DNA of 64,000 nucleotides from Segatella hominis (GTDB lineage Bacteria; Bacteroidota; Bacteroidia; Bacteroidales; Bacteroidaceae), in the NCBI RefSeq assembly GCF_019249725.2, contig NZ_CP137559.1, positions 3,165,001 to 3,229,000 on the forward strand, read 5' to 3'. Positions within the stretch are counted from its first letter, which is position 1. The number at the start of each line of letters is the position of its first letter. Shown piece after piece: positions 1-9,483 of the stretch. The notes beneath the pieces are model-generated. The model saw only the letters and a program-made list of their open reading frames with translations. It was not told where the DNA came from and did not search any database. Made by a program: the position numbers and the translations under genes.

Positions 1-505
1 TGTCGGCAAGAGCTACAGGAAAATCAGAAGCATTGTGACCAGTCTGAGGATTAGAAATGTTGACGCCATTCAAGAGAATGGTAATCTGGTCAAAGGTTCC
101 ACCATTGATGGAGATATCCGTCTGAACGCCAAAGCCACCACGCTGACGGACATCCACGCCGGTAGCTAATTTCAATACATCGTTGATAGTCTGTGCAGCC
201 GCACGATGAATATCGTCGCGGGTAATGACAGACACAATTTTAGGTGACTGCTCTACAGTCATCGGCGCACGAGATCCGGTAACGCTCACCGCATCCAGCT
301 CGTAAGCCTTTCCGCCCTTGTAGAGGGTAGAATCAACCTTGGCTCCCTCTGTGCTTACGCCTGCTGCCTTAGCATGGCTCAGGGTAGCAACGCTGAGTGC
401 ACCAACAAGAACCTCTCTTCCCAAAACTGCGAAGAGTGAGTAGCTCTTGTTAGAGAATCGGTTGAACTTCAAGCTGTTGCGCTTGTTGAAAATTGTTTTG
501 TACAT
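1..505 (-). CDS. TonB-dependent receptor, N-terminal part (runs off window start)
   Basis: The first 168 residues of an outer-membrane active-transport receptor; the gene continues beyond base 1. Reading from the ATG at 505-503, a long N-terminal signal region (about residues 1-48, with a hydrophobic stretch ending SHAKAAG) is followed by a plug domain: YELDAVSVTGSRAP (TonB-box-like start), SPKIVSVITRDDI, TINDVLKLATGVDVRQRGG, then ISINGGTFDQITILLNGVNIS. These are hallmark plug motifs shared with BtuB/FepA-type receptors, which import large ligands such as cobalamin or siderophores using TonB energy. No SusD partner is visible in the window. The substrate cannot be told; I looked for a cobalamin riboswitch upstream and did not see one. 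A near-consensus Bacteroidota promoter lies at 578-609. Confidence 0.9.
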   Translation of the reverse strand, partial: MYKTIFNKRNSLKFNRFSNKSYSLFAVLGREVLVGALSVATLSHAKAAGVSTEGAKVDSTLYKGGKAYELDAVSVTGSRAPMTVEQSPKIVSVITRDDIHRAAAQTINDVLKLATGVDVRQRGGFGVQTDISINGGTFDQITILLNGVNISNPQTGHNASDFPVALAD

Positions 506-577
506 TAAATTAAAATGTTTAAAAATAAATAATAAATGGAAGCTATCGGTACGCTTTGCCGACGGCTTTCGGGGGTG

Positions 578-609
578 CAAAGGTACTGATAATAACAGAA
601 CTGACCAAA
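578..609 (-). promoter_or_regulatory. Bacteroidota-type promoter of the TonB receptor
   Basis: On the minus strand TTTG (609-606) is followed after 20 bases by TACCTTTG (585-578), matching the Bacteroidota housekeeping sigma consensus TTTG-N19/21-TAnnTTTG. It lies 73 bases before the receptor start. The rest of the gap 506-897 holds only this promoter and a TATCTTTG -7-like element at 801-808 for the next plus-strand gene. Confidence 0.7.
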
Positions 610-897
610 TAAAATTCGATTTTTTTGCAAAACGGTCCTTTGCATGGATGTGTTTACTGTCCCTTGTATGATGTGTTTAGATTAGATAGGTTATATGATT
701 CACTCTTCCGTAATACTATACTTCCAAACTTTTCTGCATAAACCAAGGAAAAATGTTGAAAATATCTCTCAGAAAGCAATGGACTTTCGGATAAAAATAC
801 TATCTTTGCATTAACTTCTGAGGAAAATGGCATGGATATTGCTCATCTACCCCTATAATTTATAATTAAACAAGGTATATAAGAAAGGAATAAGCAA

Positions 898-1404
898 ATG
901 GAAAAGTTTGATGTTAAAACGCTCAATGATAACGTGTTCGAGACTATCGGCAAGGAATGGATCTTGGTGGCTGCAGGCAACAAAGATAAGTTTAATATGA
1001 TGACTGCTTCTTGGGGATGCCTCGGATGGTTGTGGAACAAGCCTGTGGCTGTCATCTTTATTCGCCCAGAACGTTATACTCATGGGTTGATAGAGGAAAA
1101 TGAATACTTGACACTCTCTTTCCTCGGTAAGAACGAGGAGGCTCGCAAGATTTATAATTTCTGTGGTTCTAAGAGTGGACGTGATTTCGATAAGGCGAAG
1201 GAGACTGGTTTGACACCTGTGGCAACCGACAACGGAAGCATTGCTTTTGAGCAGGCTCGCATGACCTTCGAGTGCCGTAAGCTCTTCAAGGATACAATGA
1301 CTGCTGAGAAATTTCTCGACAAGAGTCTCTTGCAATGGTATGGAGAGAAAGGTGGATTCCACGATGTCTATGTGGTGGAAATCGTAAATGCCTATACTAA
1401 ATAA
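898..1404 (+). CDS. Flavin reductase-like (FMN-binding split barrel) protein
   Basis: A 168-residue protein of the flavin-reductase-like split-barrel family (DIM6/NTAB type), which binds FMN and typically reduces flavin or an unknown substrate with NAD(P)H. Visible signs are the family opening around residues 20-50 (WILVAAGNKDKFNMMTASWG, then NKPVAVIFIRPERYTH), a later LSFLG segment and a GSKSGRDFDK stretch. Length is usual for the family. The start ATG at 898 follows a poor ribosome site, normal for this phylum. A -7-like TATCTTTG at 801-808 lies upstream, but no clear -33 TTTG at the right distance. It is 14 bases ahead of clpS and may be co-transcribed; no functional link is obvious. Confidence 0.85.
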   Translation: MEKFDVKTLNDNVFETIGKEWILVAAGNKDKFNMMTASWGCLGWLWNKPVAVIFIRPERYTHGLIEENEYLTLSFLGKNEEARKIYNFCGSKSGRDFDKAKETGLTPVATDNGSIAFEQARMTFECRKLFKDTMTAEKFLDKSLLQWYGEKGGFHDVYVVEIVNAYTK

Positions 1405-1418
1405 CAATAAAAGAAACA

Positions 1419-1721
1419 ATGGCTCAAGAACAAACAGCAATTCGAGAACGTCAGAAGACCCGATTAAAGGAACCAAGACGTTATGTGGTGATGATGTTTA
1501 ATGACGACTTCACACCGATGGATTTTGTGGTGGACATCCTTCAGTCCATCTTCTTCAAGTCGGCTGAAGAGGCAGAAACAATCATGCTCAAGGTACATCA
1601 TGAAGAAAAAGCCGTGGTGGGAACTTATAGCTATGATATTGCCAAGAGCAAGGTGGAGAAAGCCATGGAGCGGTCTCGCTCACAAAAGTATCCGCTGAAG
1701 CTTACTTACATGCCAGAATAA
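1419..1721 (+). CDS. clpS: ATP-dependent Clp protease adaptor ClpS
   Basis: A 100-residue ClpS adaptor. ClpS binds N-terminal destabilising residues (Leu, Phe, Tyr, Trp) and delivers the protein to the ClpA unfoldase. The core is plain: RRYVVMMFNDDFTPMDFVVDIL carries the conserved (Y/H)-V-x-(M/L)-x-ND-(D/x)-x-TPMDFVV signature whose Asn-Asp contacts the substrate alpha-amino group, followed by the hydrophobic helix, VHHEEKAVVGTYSYDIAKSKVE (conserved V-H-x(2)-G-x(4)-G-type segment), and a C-terminal KLTYMPE. It sits directly before clpA and aat, so the recognition, unfolding and degron-making functions are side by side. Confidence 0.95.
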   Translation: MAQEQTAIRERQKTRLKEPRRYVVMMFNDDFTPMDFVVDILQSIFFKSAEEAETIMLKVHHEEKAVVGTYSYDIAKSKVEKAMERSRSQKYPLKLTYMPE

Positions 1722-1772
1722 GTAAAACAAAATGTGGGAATTTCCCACCTAAAAAGAAAGGAAGTTATTACG

Positions 1773-4058
1773 ATGGATAGTATGGGATTGACCCGATATA
1801 TGAGTGCCTTGATGGATGATGCTCTCAAGCAAGCGCGATTCTTCGACCATGAGTTTATCATGCCGGAGCACTTGCTCTTGGCACTCTTGCGACAGTTCTC
1901 TTTCTGTCAGGCTCTTCAGGAGGAAGACGTGGACTGTATGAAAATGCATGAGGATTTGGTAAATTGGCTTGCCAAGCAGGAGCGGGTCCCTTCATCAATA
2001 AAATATTTGCCAGAACCTTCATCTCTTTTCAAGACGATGTTTGGTACAGCTTGTGCCCTGGCGGTGACTGCAGATAGAAAACTGGTTCACGTGACTCATT
2101 TCGTGCAGGCGATGTTAGGGCTGCAAAATTCAGAGGCAGCATTCCTGTTGGGAAAGGCTATTGGCGACAGACAGGGAGAATTCCTTGCCAGCGTAGATAG
2201 CTTTTACCCTCTTGAGGGTGATGCTTCTGATACAGGCATCATGTCAGATGAAATGGACGATGAGTATGATGATGATTATGACGAAGAAGGGCGTAATATG
2301 CCGGATGACTGGCACCAGCTTGTAACTTGTATCTCCAGAAAGGTGGATGAACATAATCCGCTCATCGGAAGAGAGCAGGAACTGGATCGTACCATCCAGG
2401 TGCTTTGCCGTGCAGAGAAGAATAATCCTTTGCATATTGGTGAACCGGGAGTAGGAAAGACGGCTTTGGTCTATGGGCTTGCCAAACTTATCAATGAAGA
2501 TAAGGTGCCTGATCGTCTGAAAGGTGCCCGCATCTACAGCATGGACATCGGACAGATGTTGGCTGGTGCCCAATATCGTGGTGATTTTGAGAAACGCATC
2601 AAGCTGGTCATGGCTGGTGCTGCCAATGAAGGTAATGTCATCATCTATATTGATGAGATTCATAATATCATTGGTGCCGGACGTGGTTCTGACGGCAGTC
2701 TGGATGCTTCCAATATGCTCAAGCAGTATCTGGAGGCTGGTGACATCCGCTTTATCGGCTCTACTACTTACGAGGAGTACAACCGCTATATGTCTAAGAG
2801 CAAGAGTATTACCCGCAGATTCCAGCAGATAGACATCAAGGAACCTTCTGAGGAGGAGACTATCAAGATATTGGAGGGATTGCAATATAAGTATAATAAG
2901 TATCATGGCGTGACTTACCGCAAGGATGCATTAGAGTATGCTGTGCGTGCCAGTGCCAAATACATCAGCAACCGCTGTCTGCCTGATAAGGCCATCGACC
3001 TCATCGACGAGGCGGGTGCTTATCTGGAGGTGCATCCTGTGGAATATCGCCAGCGTTCTTACGTAACCAAGGCAATTATCCAGCAGATTCTTACCAAGGT
3101 TTGCAAGATTGATGCGGCTGCCATCAAGGATGAAAACAATGATTCCCTGGCTACGCTCCGCCAGCGCATACTCGACAAAATCTATGGTCAGGATAAGGCT
3201 GTAGATAAAGTGGTTGAGGCTGTGATGATGTCCAAGGCAGGACTGGTGGATGATGACAAACCATTGGCTTCGCTGCTCTTCGTGGGTCCTACGGGTGTAG
3301 GTAAAACCGAGGTGGCAAAGCAGTTGGCTAAAGAACTCGGCATCGAGTTGGTGCGCTTGGATATGAGTGAATACACCGAGAAGCATACCGTGGCAAAACT
3401 CATCGGTTCGCCAGCCGGATACGTGGGTTATGAAGATGGTGGTCTCTTGACTGATGCTATCCGCAAGACGCCAAACTGCGTGCTCCTGCTCGATGAGATA
3501 GAGAAAGCGCATAGCGACATCTACAACATCCTGCTTCAGGTGATGGATTATGCCCGTCTGACTGATAACAAGGGTCAGAAGGCTGATTTCCGTAACGTGA
3601 TTCTCATCATGACCTCAAATGCCGGAGCTCAGTATGCTTCACAGGCAAATGTAGGTTTCAACAGTAATGTTTCCCGTGGCGAGGCGATGCTTACACAGGT
3701 GAAGAAAACCTTCAAACCAGAGTTCATCAACCGACTTTCCGACACCGTGGTATTCAACGATATGGATAAGCACATGGCAGAACTGATTCTTGCCAAGAAG
3801 CTTCGTCAGCTCGATGCAAAATTGGCGACAAAGGGCGTCTCTATAACGCTTACTGATGCAGCACGCGAGAAGATTCTGGAGTGGGGCTTCACCAAGGAGT
3901 ATGGAGCCCGCGAGATGGATCGTGTCATCGGCAACCGCCTGAAGCCTATCCTGATGAAAGCGCTGCTTTTCGGTAAGTTGAAGAAGGGCGGTCAGGGTAT
4001 CGTTGACTTTGACGGCAAGGAACTCATCATCAAGGATGTTCGTCCTTCAAAAAAATAA
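1773..4058 (+). CDS. clpA: ATP-dependent Clp protease ATP-binding subunit ClpA
   Basis: A Clp/Hsp100 unfoldase with two AAA+ modules, about 761 residues. Domains in order: Clp N-domain repeats (residues about 1-145, [15 protein letters not shown]...[14 protein letters not shown]), an acidic linker ([15 protein letters not shown]), AAA-1 with Walker A GEPGVGKT and Walker B IIYIDEIH, and AAA-2 with Walker [10 protein letters not shown], Walker [13 protein letters not shown], arginine finger NRLSD region, and a C-terminal small domain. No ClpB-type middle coiled coil, and the linkage to clpS supports ClpA rather than ClpC. I chose the ATG at 1773 because AAAGAAAGGAAG precedes it; an upstream GTG at 1734 is in frame but adds residues unlike the family. 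Presumed partner is ClpP encoded elsewhere. Confidence 0.95.
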   Translation: MDSMGLTRYMSALMDDALKQARFFDHEFIMPEHLLLALLRQFSFCQALQEEDVDCMKMHEDLVNWLAKQERVPSSIKYLPEPSSLFKTMFGTACALAVTADRKLVHVTHFVQAMLGLQNSEAAFLLGKAIGDRQGEFLASVDSFYPLEGDASDTGIMSDEMDDEYDDDYDEEGRNMPDDWHQLVTCISRKVDEHNPLIGREQELDRTIQVLCRAEKNNPLHIGEPGVGKTALVYGLAKLINEDKVPDRLKGARIYSMDIGQMLAGAQYRGDFEKRIKLVMAGAANEGNVIIYIDEIHNIIGAGRGSDGSLDASNMLKQYLEAGDIRFIGSTTYEEYNRYMSKSKSITRRFQQIDIKEPSEEETIKILEGLQYKYNKYHGVTYRKDALEYAVRASAKYISNRCLPDKAIDLIDEAGAYLEVHPVEYRQRSYVTKAIIQQILTKVCKIDAAAIKDENNDSLATLRQRILDKIYGQDKAVDKVVEAVMMSKAGLVDDDKPLASLLFVGPTGVGKTEVAKQLAKELGIELVRLDMSEYTEKHTVAKLIGSPAGYVGYEDGGLLTDAIRKTPNCVLLLDEIEKAHSDIYNILLQVMDYARLTDNKGQKADFRNVILIMTSNAGAQYASQANVGFNSNVSRGEAMLTQVKKTFKPEFINRLSDTVVFNDMDKHMAELILAKKLRQLDAKLATKGVSITLTDAAREKILEWGFTKEYGAREMDRVIGNRLKPILMKALLFGKLKKGGQGIVDFDGKELIIKDVRPSKK

Positions 4059-4082
4059 TGCTAAAGACTATAGTTTTGAGTT

Positions 4083-4748
4083 ATGATATTTCAGATAGAC
4101 GATACTGCTGATGAGATTTACTTCCCTGATCCCCATCTTGGCGAATCAGACGGATGCTTTGCTGTGGGCGGTGATTTGAGTATAGACCGCCTGCTGTTAG
4201 CTTATAGCAATGGCATTTTCCCCTGGTACAGTTTTAGAGACCAGGAGGAGCCATTATGGTTTTGTCCGATGAAGAGATTTGTCATCTTTCCTGATGAAAT
4301 CCATGTGAGCCATTCGATGCGGACGCTCATGAATAAGGACAGGTATTCGGTGGGCATCAATGAGGCTTTCGATCAGGTAATCATGGAATGCGCTAAAAGC
4401 AATCATCGCAACGAGGAGGATGGCGCCTGGTTGGGCATGGACATCATACAGGCTTATACTAATCTCCACGAACAGGGGTTTGCCGCAAGCGTAGAGGTTT
4501 GGGACAAGGAGACTGATGAACTGGTAGGTGGTCTTTATGGAGTAACCATCGGAAAGGTCTTCATTGGTGAGAGTATGTTCTCAAAGGTTCCGTCAGCCTC
4601 TAAACTTGCCCTCATCTTCTTAGCTCGCTTTATGAAAGAACATAGAGGAAGGATGATAGATTGCCAGCTGGAAACTCCGCATCTCAAGTCGATGGGTGGC
4701 AGATATATTTCCTACGAGGAATATATGGAAATCATGAATGATGATTAG
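4083..4748 (+). CDS. aat: Leucyl/phenylalanyl-tRNA--protein transferase
   Basis: A 221-residue Aat enzyme that transfers Leu or Phe from aminoacyl-tRNA to proteins with N-terminal Lys or Arg, creating an N-degron read by ClpS. Recognisable blocks: YFPDPHLGESDGCFAVGGDLS, then LLLAYSNGIFPWYS and PLWFCPMKRFVIFPDE, DGAWLGMDIIQAYTNLHEQGFAASVEVWD, ELVGGLYGVTIGKVFIGESMFS, and IDCQLETPHLKSMGGR near the end. These are the conserved family motifs. It follows clpA by 24 bases on the same strand, so clpS-clpA-aat look like one transcription unit for the complete leucine branch of the N-degron pathway. Confidence 0.96.
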   Translation: MIFQIDDTADEIYFPDPHLGESDGCFAVGGDLSIDRLLLAYSNGIFPWYSFRDQEEPLWFCPMKRFVIFPDEIHVSHSMRTLMNKDRYSVGINEAFDQVIMECAKSNHRNEEDGAWLGMDIIQAYTNLHEQGFAASVEVWDKETDELVGGLYGVTIGKVFIGESMFSKVPSASKLALIFLARFMKEHRGRMIDCQLETPHLKSMGGRYISYEEYMEIMNDD

Positions 4749-4819
4749 GGAAATCATGCATGAAAGAATACAATCATGCATGAAGCATAAAAGAGTTTCT
4801 CTTTTGAATAGAAAATAAT

Positions 4820-4857
4820 AAAGGCTAGCTTCCCGATTCTGGGGAACCTAGCCTTTA
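4820..4857. terminator. Bidirectional terminator between aat and the phosphatase gene
   Basis: AAAGGCTAG and CTAGCCTTT arms flank an inner TTCCC/GGGGAA pairing and end in T-rich sequence on the plus strand and A-rich on the other. It lies between two convergent genes, fitting a shared terminator. Two copies of ATCATGCATGAA lie just before it at about 4753-4784. Confidence 0.75.
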
Positions 4858-4884
4858 TTTATTATCTAGCTTTTTGCTTTTTAT

Positions 4885-6495
4885 TTAGAATATCGGTGTG
4901 CCTATGCAGCCGTTAGGTGCCTGAATATGCAGCATCGCACATACGGTAGCGGCAATATCTGTCATATAGTGAGGCTGGGCACTCTCGCCGTGCTGGATGC
5001 CCCAACCCATAAACAGGCAAGGAATATGGATGTCGTATGGATTCCATGCTCCGTGGGTAGTTCCCTTGCTGCTGTAATAATCGTAGTGACCAGGCTTCAA
5101 GACAATCTGGACACTTCCGCTGCGCTCACGGTTGTAGCCGTTGATGGCACGGAACTTCAGTTCTGCAGGAATGCTCTCGATAGAGGTCTTCTCCATGTCG
5201 AAGGCATAGTGCACGTCCTTGTCCTTCTTCAGTCTGTCTACTACCACCTGCTTGATGGCTGCGTAATCCAGACCGAGTTCTTCGATGATGTCTGTATTGA
5301 AGAATACCTGATAGTTCATAATGGTCTTTACTAGGTCCTTGTCGGTGTTGAACTTTGTCTTCAGACTCTTATTCAATTCATCTACCAGTCCCTTCTTGTT
5401 CCAGATGCCGGCAGGGATTCGCTGGTCTTGCAGGAAGGTAGCGTTGTTCACACCTCCGTGGTCGGCGGTGAGGAAGGTGAGATAATTTCCCTTGCCTACG
5501 GTCTGGTCGAGATAAGTGAAGAAATCTGCCAATGCCTTATCTAATCTGAGATAGCAATCTTCTGTTTCGATGGCGTTCACGCCCACCTGATGTCCGATGT
5601 AGTCGGTGCTGGAGCAGCTGATGGTCAGCAAATCAGTATCTGTGTTTCTACCCAGGTTCTCGCCCTCGATGGCAGCCTTGGCAATATCGAAAGTCAGGTT
5701 GCAGCCGAATGGGGTACTGCGGAGAATCTTGTAACCATGCTTTTTATATAAGGTAGGCAGGTCGAGTGGCAATACCGCCTTCTCGCCTTCAACAATTCCA
5801 TTCTCGTAGTTGTTGTCATCGCTGGTGCTCTCCTTGTAGGAATCGATAGGGTAGAGCGTCTCCCATTTCTTGGAAAGATACTTGTTAGGGAGTTTCTGCT
5901 TGTTGAACTTGTTCACCCACTCAGGCAACTTATCCATATAGAAAGTACTGGTGATGAACTTGCCCGACTTGTCATCAAACCAGAAAGCGCCATTGGCGTG
6001 ATGGCCCGCAGGGAGGATGGATGCTCTGTCTTTCAAGGCTACACCAATCACCTTAGAGCGGTTGTTGGTAGCCAGACGGAGTTCATCACCGATGGTGGTT
6101 ACCCACAGATTGCGAGGCGACATCTTGCCAGCCTTGCTGTCAGAACCTACCGGGTTGACGGTATCGTCGGCAGTACAATACACTACTTTTCCATCTTTCA
6201 CGAAGTTGTTTCCTGCAATTCCGTGGATGGAAGGAACGGAACCGGTCCAGATAGAAGAGTGACCGATGGCTGTAACCGAAGGGATATAAGGAATCTTGCA
6301 ATTTTCTACGCTGAATCCTTCTCCGAGCATTCTCTTAAATCCGCCTTCGCCGTAGCGGGCGTAGTAGCGATAGAGATAATCCCATCGCATCTGGTCGATA
6401 ACGATGCCTACAACGAGCTTAGGGCGTTGAGGCTGAGCCTGTGCAATGCCGCAGAAGCAGCAGAGCACGAAGATGAGTTTGATAATCTTATTCAT
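4885..6495 (-). CDS. PafA-like alkaline phosphatase family protein
   Basis: A secreted metal-dependent phosphatase of the alkaline phosphatase superfamily, about 536 residues, closest in look to the PafA enzymes that hydrolyse phosphate monoesters in the periplasm of Bacteroidota. A signal peptide ends in GIAQAQ. Two-metal ligands and nucleophile are readable: VVGIVIDQMRWDYL (first Asp), IPSVTAIGHSSIWTG (nucleophile Thr in the SVTAIGH motif), SCSSTDYIGHQVG (Asp and His), TADHGG (Asp-His), and KGTTHGAWNPYD (last His). I chose the ATG at 6495 because MNKIIKLIFVLCCFCG is a good signal peptide; two earlier in-frame ATGs add a charged tail. Minus-strand TATCTTTG at 6560-6553 is a possible -7 element. 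Confidence 0.88.
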   Translation of the reverse strand: MNKIIKLIFVLCCFCGIAQAQPQRPKLVVGIVIDQMRWDYLYRYYARYGEGGFKRMLGEGFSVENCKIPYIPSVTAIGHSSIWTGSVPSIHGIAGNNFVKDGKVVYCTADDTVNPVGSDSKAGKMSPRNLWVTTIGDELRLATNNRSKVIGVALKDRASILPAGHHANGAFWFDDKSGKFITSTFYMDKLPEWVNKFNKQKLPNKYLSKKWETLYPIDSYKESTSDDNNYENGIVEGEKAVLPLDLPTLYKKHGYKILRSTPFGCNLTFDIAKAAIEGENLGRNTDTDLLTISCSSTDYIGHQVGVNAIETEDCYLRLDKALADFFTYLDQTVGKGNYLTFLTADHGGVNNATFLQDQRIPAGIWNKKGLVDELNKSLKTKFNTDKDLVKTIMNYQVFFNTDIIEELGLDYAAIKQVVVDRLKKDKDVHYAFDMEKTSIESIPAELKFRAINGYNRERSGSVQIVLKPGHYDYYSSKGTTHGAWNPYDIHIPCLFMGWGIQHGESAQPHYMTDIAATVCAMLHIQAPNGCIGTPIF

Positions 6496-6576
6496 AATCA
6501 AAATGTCTTTTTTATACATAACCATTCAGTATTGTATATTAGAATTCGGCTGCAAAGATACAACTTATTTTGGTAT

Positions 6577-8700
6577 TTAACGATAAAAAAGACGATTTTT
6601 ACCCAAACTTCTCATGGCGTTCAATACAGCCAGTACCGTAACACCTACATCGGCAAAGACAGCCATCCACATGGTGCCGAGACCAATGGTGGCGAGAATC
6701 AGTACGGCAACCTTTACTCCGATGGCAAACACCACGTTCTCGTGAGCGATATGAATGGTTCTTCTGGCTATCTTTACGGCAAGGGCAATCTTTCTAGGGT
6801 CATCATCCATCAGTACTACATCGGCAGCTTCGATGGCTGCATCGCTACCCAGTCCACCCATGGCAATGCCCACATCGGCACGCTTCAATACAGGGGCATC
6901 GTTGATGCCATCGCCTACATAAGCGAGCGTCTTGCCTGCTGTTTTTGTCTTCAGCAGTTGTTCTACATGCGAAACCTTATCGGTTGGCAGCAGTTCTGCG
7001 CGGCACTCGTCCAGTCCCAGTTTGTGGGCAACATCTTCTCCCACTTCTCTGCGGTCGCCCGTCAGCATTACCGTTTTCTCTACTCCCAGTTCTTTCAGCT
7101 CTCTGATGGCATGGGCGCTTCCTTCCTTAAGGGTGTCGTTGATCACAATATGTCCTGCGTACTTGCCATCAATGGCGACGTGGATGATGGTTCCAACCTG
7201 GTTGCAGTCGTGCCATTGGGCACCGATGCTTTCCATCATCTTCTTGTTGCCCACGCAAACCACCTTTCCGTTCACTTGGGCACGGATACCTTGTCCTGCA
7301 ATTTCCTCTACATCGGTCACCTCGCAGCCATCCGTTGCTTCTTGCGGGAAGGCAGTACGCAGGGCTGCGCCGATAGGGTGGGTAGTGAAATGTTCAGCAT
7401 GAGCCGCCAGATGCAGCAGAATCTTCTCCTTGTCAGAATATTCGCCAGTATGCACGTTATCTGCATCATGGGATGGATGGTCTGGGCAGGAAGCATCTGC
7501 ATGAACAGCTGCCACGGCAAACTCTCCGTGGGTTAGAGTTCCGGTCTTGTCGAACACAACGGTTCCCACCTTGGCTAAAGCATCCATATAGTTGCTGCCC
7601 TTGATGAGAATACCGTTCCGGGATGCTCCGCCGATGCCGCCAAAGAAGGTGAGGGGCACGCTGATGACCAGGGCGCAAGGACAGGAAACTACTAGGAATA
7701 TCAAGGCGCGGTTGAGCCATAATGGGAAGTTCTCGCCAAAGGTTCCTTCACCTACGATTCCTGTTGCTGCCAGGAATGGAGGAATAACCGCCAGGGCAAT
7801 GGCTGCGAAAACAACGATAGGAGTATAGACTCGGGCGAAACGGGTGATGAAGGCCTCGCTCTTCGACTTGTTCTTGTCTGCACTCTCTACCAGAGAGATA
7901 ATCTTGGATACGGTACTTTCGCCAAAACTCTTGGTGGTGCGTACACGAACCACTCCTGAAAGGTTGATGCAACCGGACATGATAGTATCGCCTTCGTTCA
8001 AATCCCGTGGCATACTCTCTCCCGTCAGGGCAATTGTATTCAAGGCAGAATTGCCCTCAATGACAACACCATCCAGCGGCACTTTCTCACCCGGACGGAT
8101 TACAATCGTTTCTCCAATCTTTACATCTTCAGGCGAAACGGCCTCTACCTTTCCATTTCTTTCAACATTCGCCACGTCTGGTCGGATATTCATCATATGT
8201 GAAATACTGTCACGGCTCTTTCCTTCCGCATATCCTTCGAAGAGTTCGCCCACCTGAAAGAAGAGCATCACAAAGACTGCCTCTGGAAATTCTGTGTCTG
8301 ATCCAGGGAAAAATCCGATGCAAAGGGCTCCGATGGTAGCGATAGCCATCAGGAAGTTTTCGTTAAACATATCGCCCTTGGCAATGCCTTCTGCAGCTTC
8401 GCCCAGCGTCTCATGTCCTATTAATAAATAAGGAATGAGATAGACGAGGAGCAACTGCCAGGTAGCCAGGTCGTAATTCTTTTCGATGAAAACAGCGATG
8501 ATCAGGAGGATGATGGTAGCTCCTATCAGAAAGAGCTTGGATTTCAAACCGCCTTCTTCATGGTGATGTTCATGATGATGGCAACCGCATCCCTGGTGCT
8601 CATGTTCTTCTTTGGAGCATGAGCAGTCATGATGATGTCCGTGATGAACTTCATGATGATGTTCATGATGATGTTCGTGAGAAAGTTTCATTTCTTCCAT
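6577..8700 (-). CDS. Heavy-metal (Zn/Cd/Pb type) translocating P1B-ATPase with His-rich N-terminus
   Basis: A 707-residue inner-membrane metal efflux pump. The first 52 residues hold about twenty histidines in HHHEHHHE-like runs plus CSC and CGC pairs and replace the usual GMTCxxC metal-binding domain, which is absent. The ATPase core is complete: TGES phosphatase loop (LTGESMP), CPC metal-passage motif in SCPCALVISVPL, DKTGTLTHGEF with the phosphorylated Asp, the HP motif in HFTTHPIGAAL, and GDGINDAPVLKRADVGIAMG. A CPC motif followed by this core is typical of ZntA/CadA zinc-cadmium-lead exporters rather than copper pumps, but the metal is inferred. A second ATG three codons downstream is an alternative start. 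Confidence 0.9.
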   Translation of the reverse strand: MEEMKLSHEHHHEHHHEVHHGHHHDCSCSKEEHEHQGCGCHHHEHHHEEGGLKSKLFLIGATIILLIIAVFIEKNYDLATWQLLLVYLIPYLLIGHETLGEAAEGIAKGDMFNENFLMAIATIGALCIGFFPGSDTEFPEAVFVMLFFQVGELFEGYAEGKSRDSISHMMNIRPDVANVERNGKVEAVSPEDVKIGETIVIRPGEKVPLDGVVIEGNSALNTIALTGESMPRDLNEGDTIMSGCINLSGVVRVRTTKSFGESTVSKIISLVESADKNKSKSEAFITRFARVYTPIVVFAAIALAVIPPFLAATGIVGEGTFGENFPLWLNRALIFLVVSCPCALVISVPLTFFGGIGGASRNGILIKGSNYMDALAKVGTVVFDKTGTLTHGEFAVAAVHADASCPDHPSHDADNVHTGEYSDKEKILLHLAAHAEHFTTHPIGAALRTAFPQEATDGCEVTDVEEIAGQGIRAQVNGKVVCVGNKKMMESIGAQWHDCNQVGTIIHVAIDGKYAGHIVINDTLKEGSAHAIRELKELGVEKTVMLTGDRREVGEDVAHKLGLDECRAELLPTDKVSHVEQLLKTKTAGKTLAYVGDGINDAPVLKRADVGIAMGGLGSDAAIEAADVVLMDDDPRKIALAVKIARRTIHIAHENVVFAIGVKVAVLILATIGLGTMWMAVFADVGVTVLAVLNAMRSLGKNRLFYR

Positions 8701-9049
8701 AATTTTACAATACTTTTAGTTCTATACATTCCGGAACATTCGTTCCTTTTTCTATTTCGTTTGCAAAATTACGAAAAGGTTTCTGCAACTTGGTTGCAAA
8801 GGCTCCTGTTGTGAAGATTATAGCTCATCGAGAAGTTTGTTCTTTCATTGCTTATATTTATATGGTATCCTCAAATCCGCAACTAAGCCTTTCAACGTCC
8901 TTCTTGCGTGTACACATCCTCTCATTACTGAATTAAGGTCTATATTCTTTGTCTTCTATGAAAGATGATGCAAATATATATAATAATGTGATAACTTGTA
9001 TCTTTTGGTGTAAAATATTAGGTTTATTTATACATTGGTATATGTCGTG

Positions 9050-9121
9050 TGATTATACGGCATTTGTCATCCGATTGTATGACAAGTGTCGTATAATCGC
9101 ATGACAAATGTCATGCAATCA
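9050..9121. repeat. Nested inverted repeats
   Basis: GATTATACGGCATTTGTCAT at 9051-9070 is answered by ATGACAAATGTCATGCAATC at 9101-9120 as an imperfect inverted repeat, and between them CGATTGTATGACA (from about 9072) and GTGTCGTATAATCG (to about 9099) form a second inverted pair. All share GTCAT/ATGAC and GTATAATC/GATTGTAT cores. It could be a cluster of regulator sites or a cruciform-forming element. Confidence 0.6.
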
Positions 9122-9423
9122 CAAATAAGGGTTTCTTGCATCGTTATAATTGTTTCCTTGCATCGTTATGGTTGCTTCCTTGCATCATATAAGTCGCAAC
9201 ATTGTTACCATCCATCTCATCCTCTTTCAGTTGGCAGATGCAAACATACAATTGAGCAGTAAAGTATTGAGAGTGTCAGCCGTGTTGAAATCGTAGTTCT
9301 TACCCGTATCTGATGTGTATGAGATGTTTCCTTTCAGTGAAAAATGTTGATTTTCGTAGAATGTTATTATTTTTTTAACACGCATAATTTGCTAGTTTCC
9401 ACCATTTTTCTTTTTTTTGCAGG

Positions 9424-9483
9424 GAGACTGTCAAGCACGGTTCCGAGAGAAGGGAGGGTAAAATTCCCTCCACTTACTCGACC
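9424..9483 (+). mobile_element. Group II intron remnant, copy 1 (3' half of domain V plus domain VI)
   Basis: These 60 bases match 12827-12886 with a single difference. They correspond to the 3' strand of domain V (ending CACGGTTC at 9436-9443) and the domain VI hairpin (GGGAGGG pairing with TCCCTCC) to the intron end ACTCGAC. The 5' strand of domain V is missing, so this copy is a dead truncated end. It lies 110 bases before the sigma factor gene. Confidence 0.75.

Noticed and set aside
447..671. 74-codon open frame opposite the TonB promoter
   Set aside because: It overlaps the receptor start on the other strand and has no ribosome site or homology.
506..897. Cobalamin riboswitch upstream of the TonB receptor
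   Set aside because: I looked for the B12-box-like conserved core on the minus strand and did not find it; only a promoter is evident.
5998..7536. A 512-codon plus-strand open frame across the phosphatase and metal ATPase genes
   Set aside because: It is antisense to two well-recognised genes and its translation is a mirror of their codon use, with no family features.
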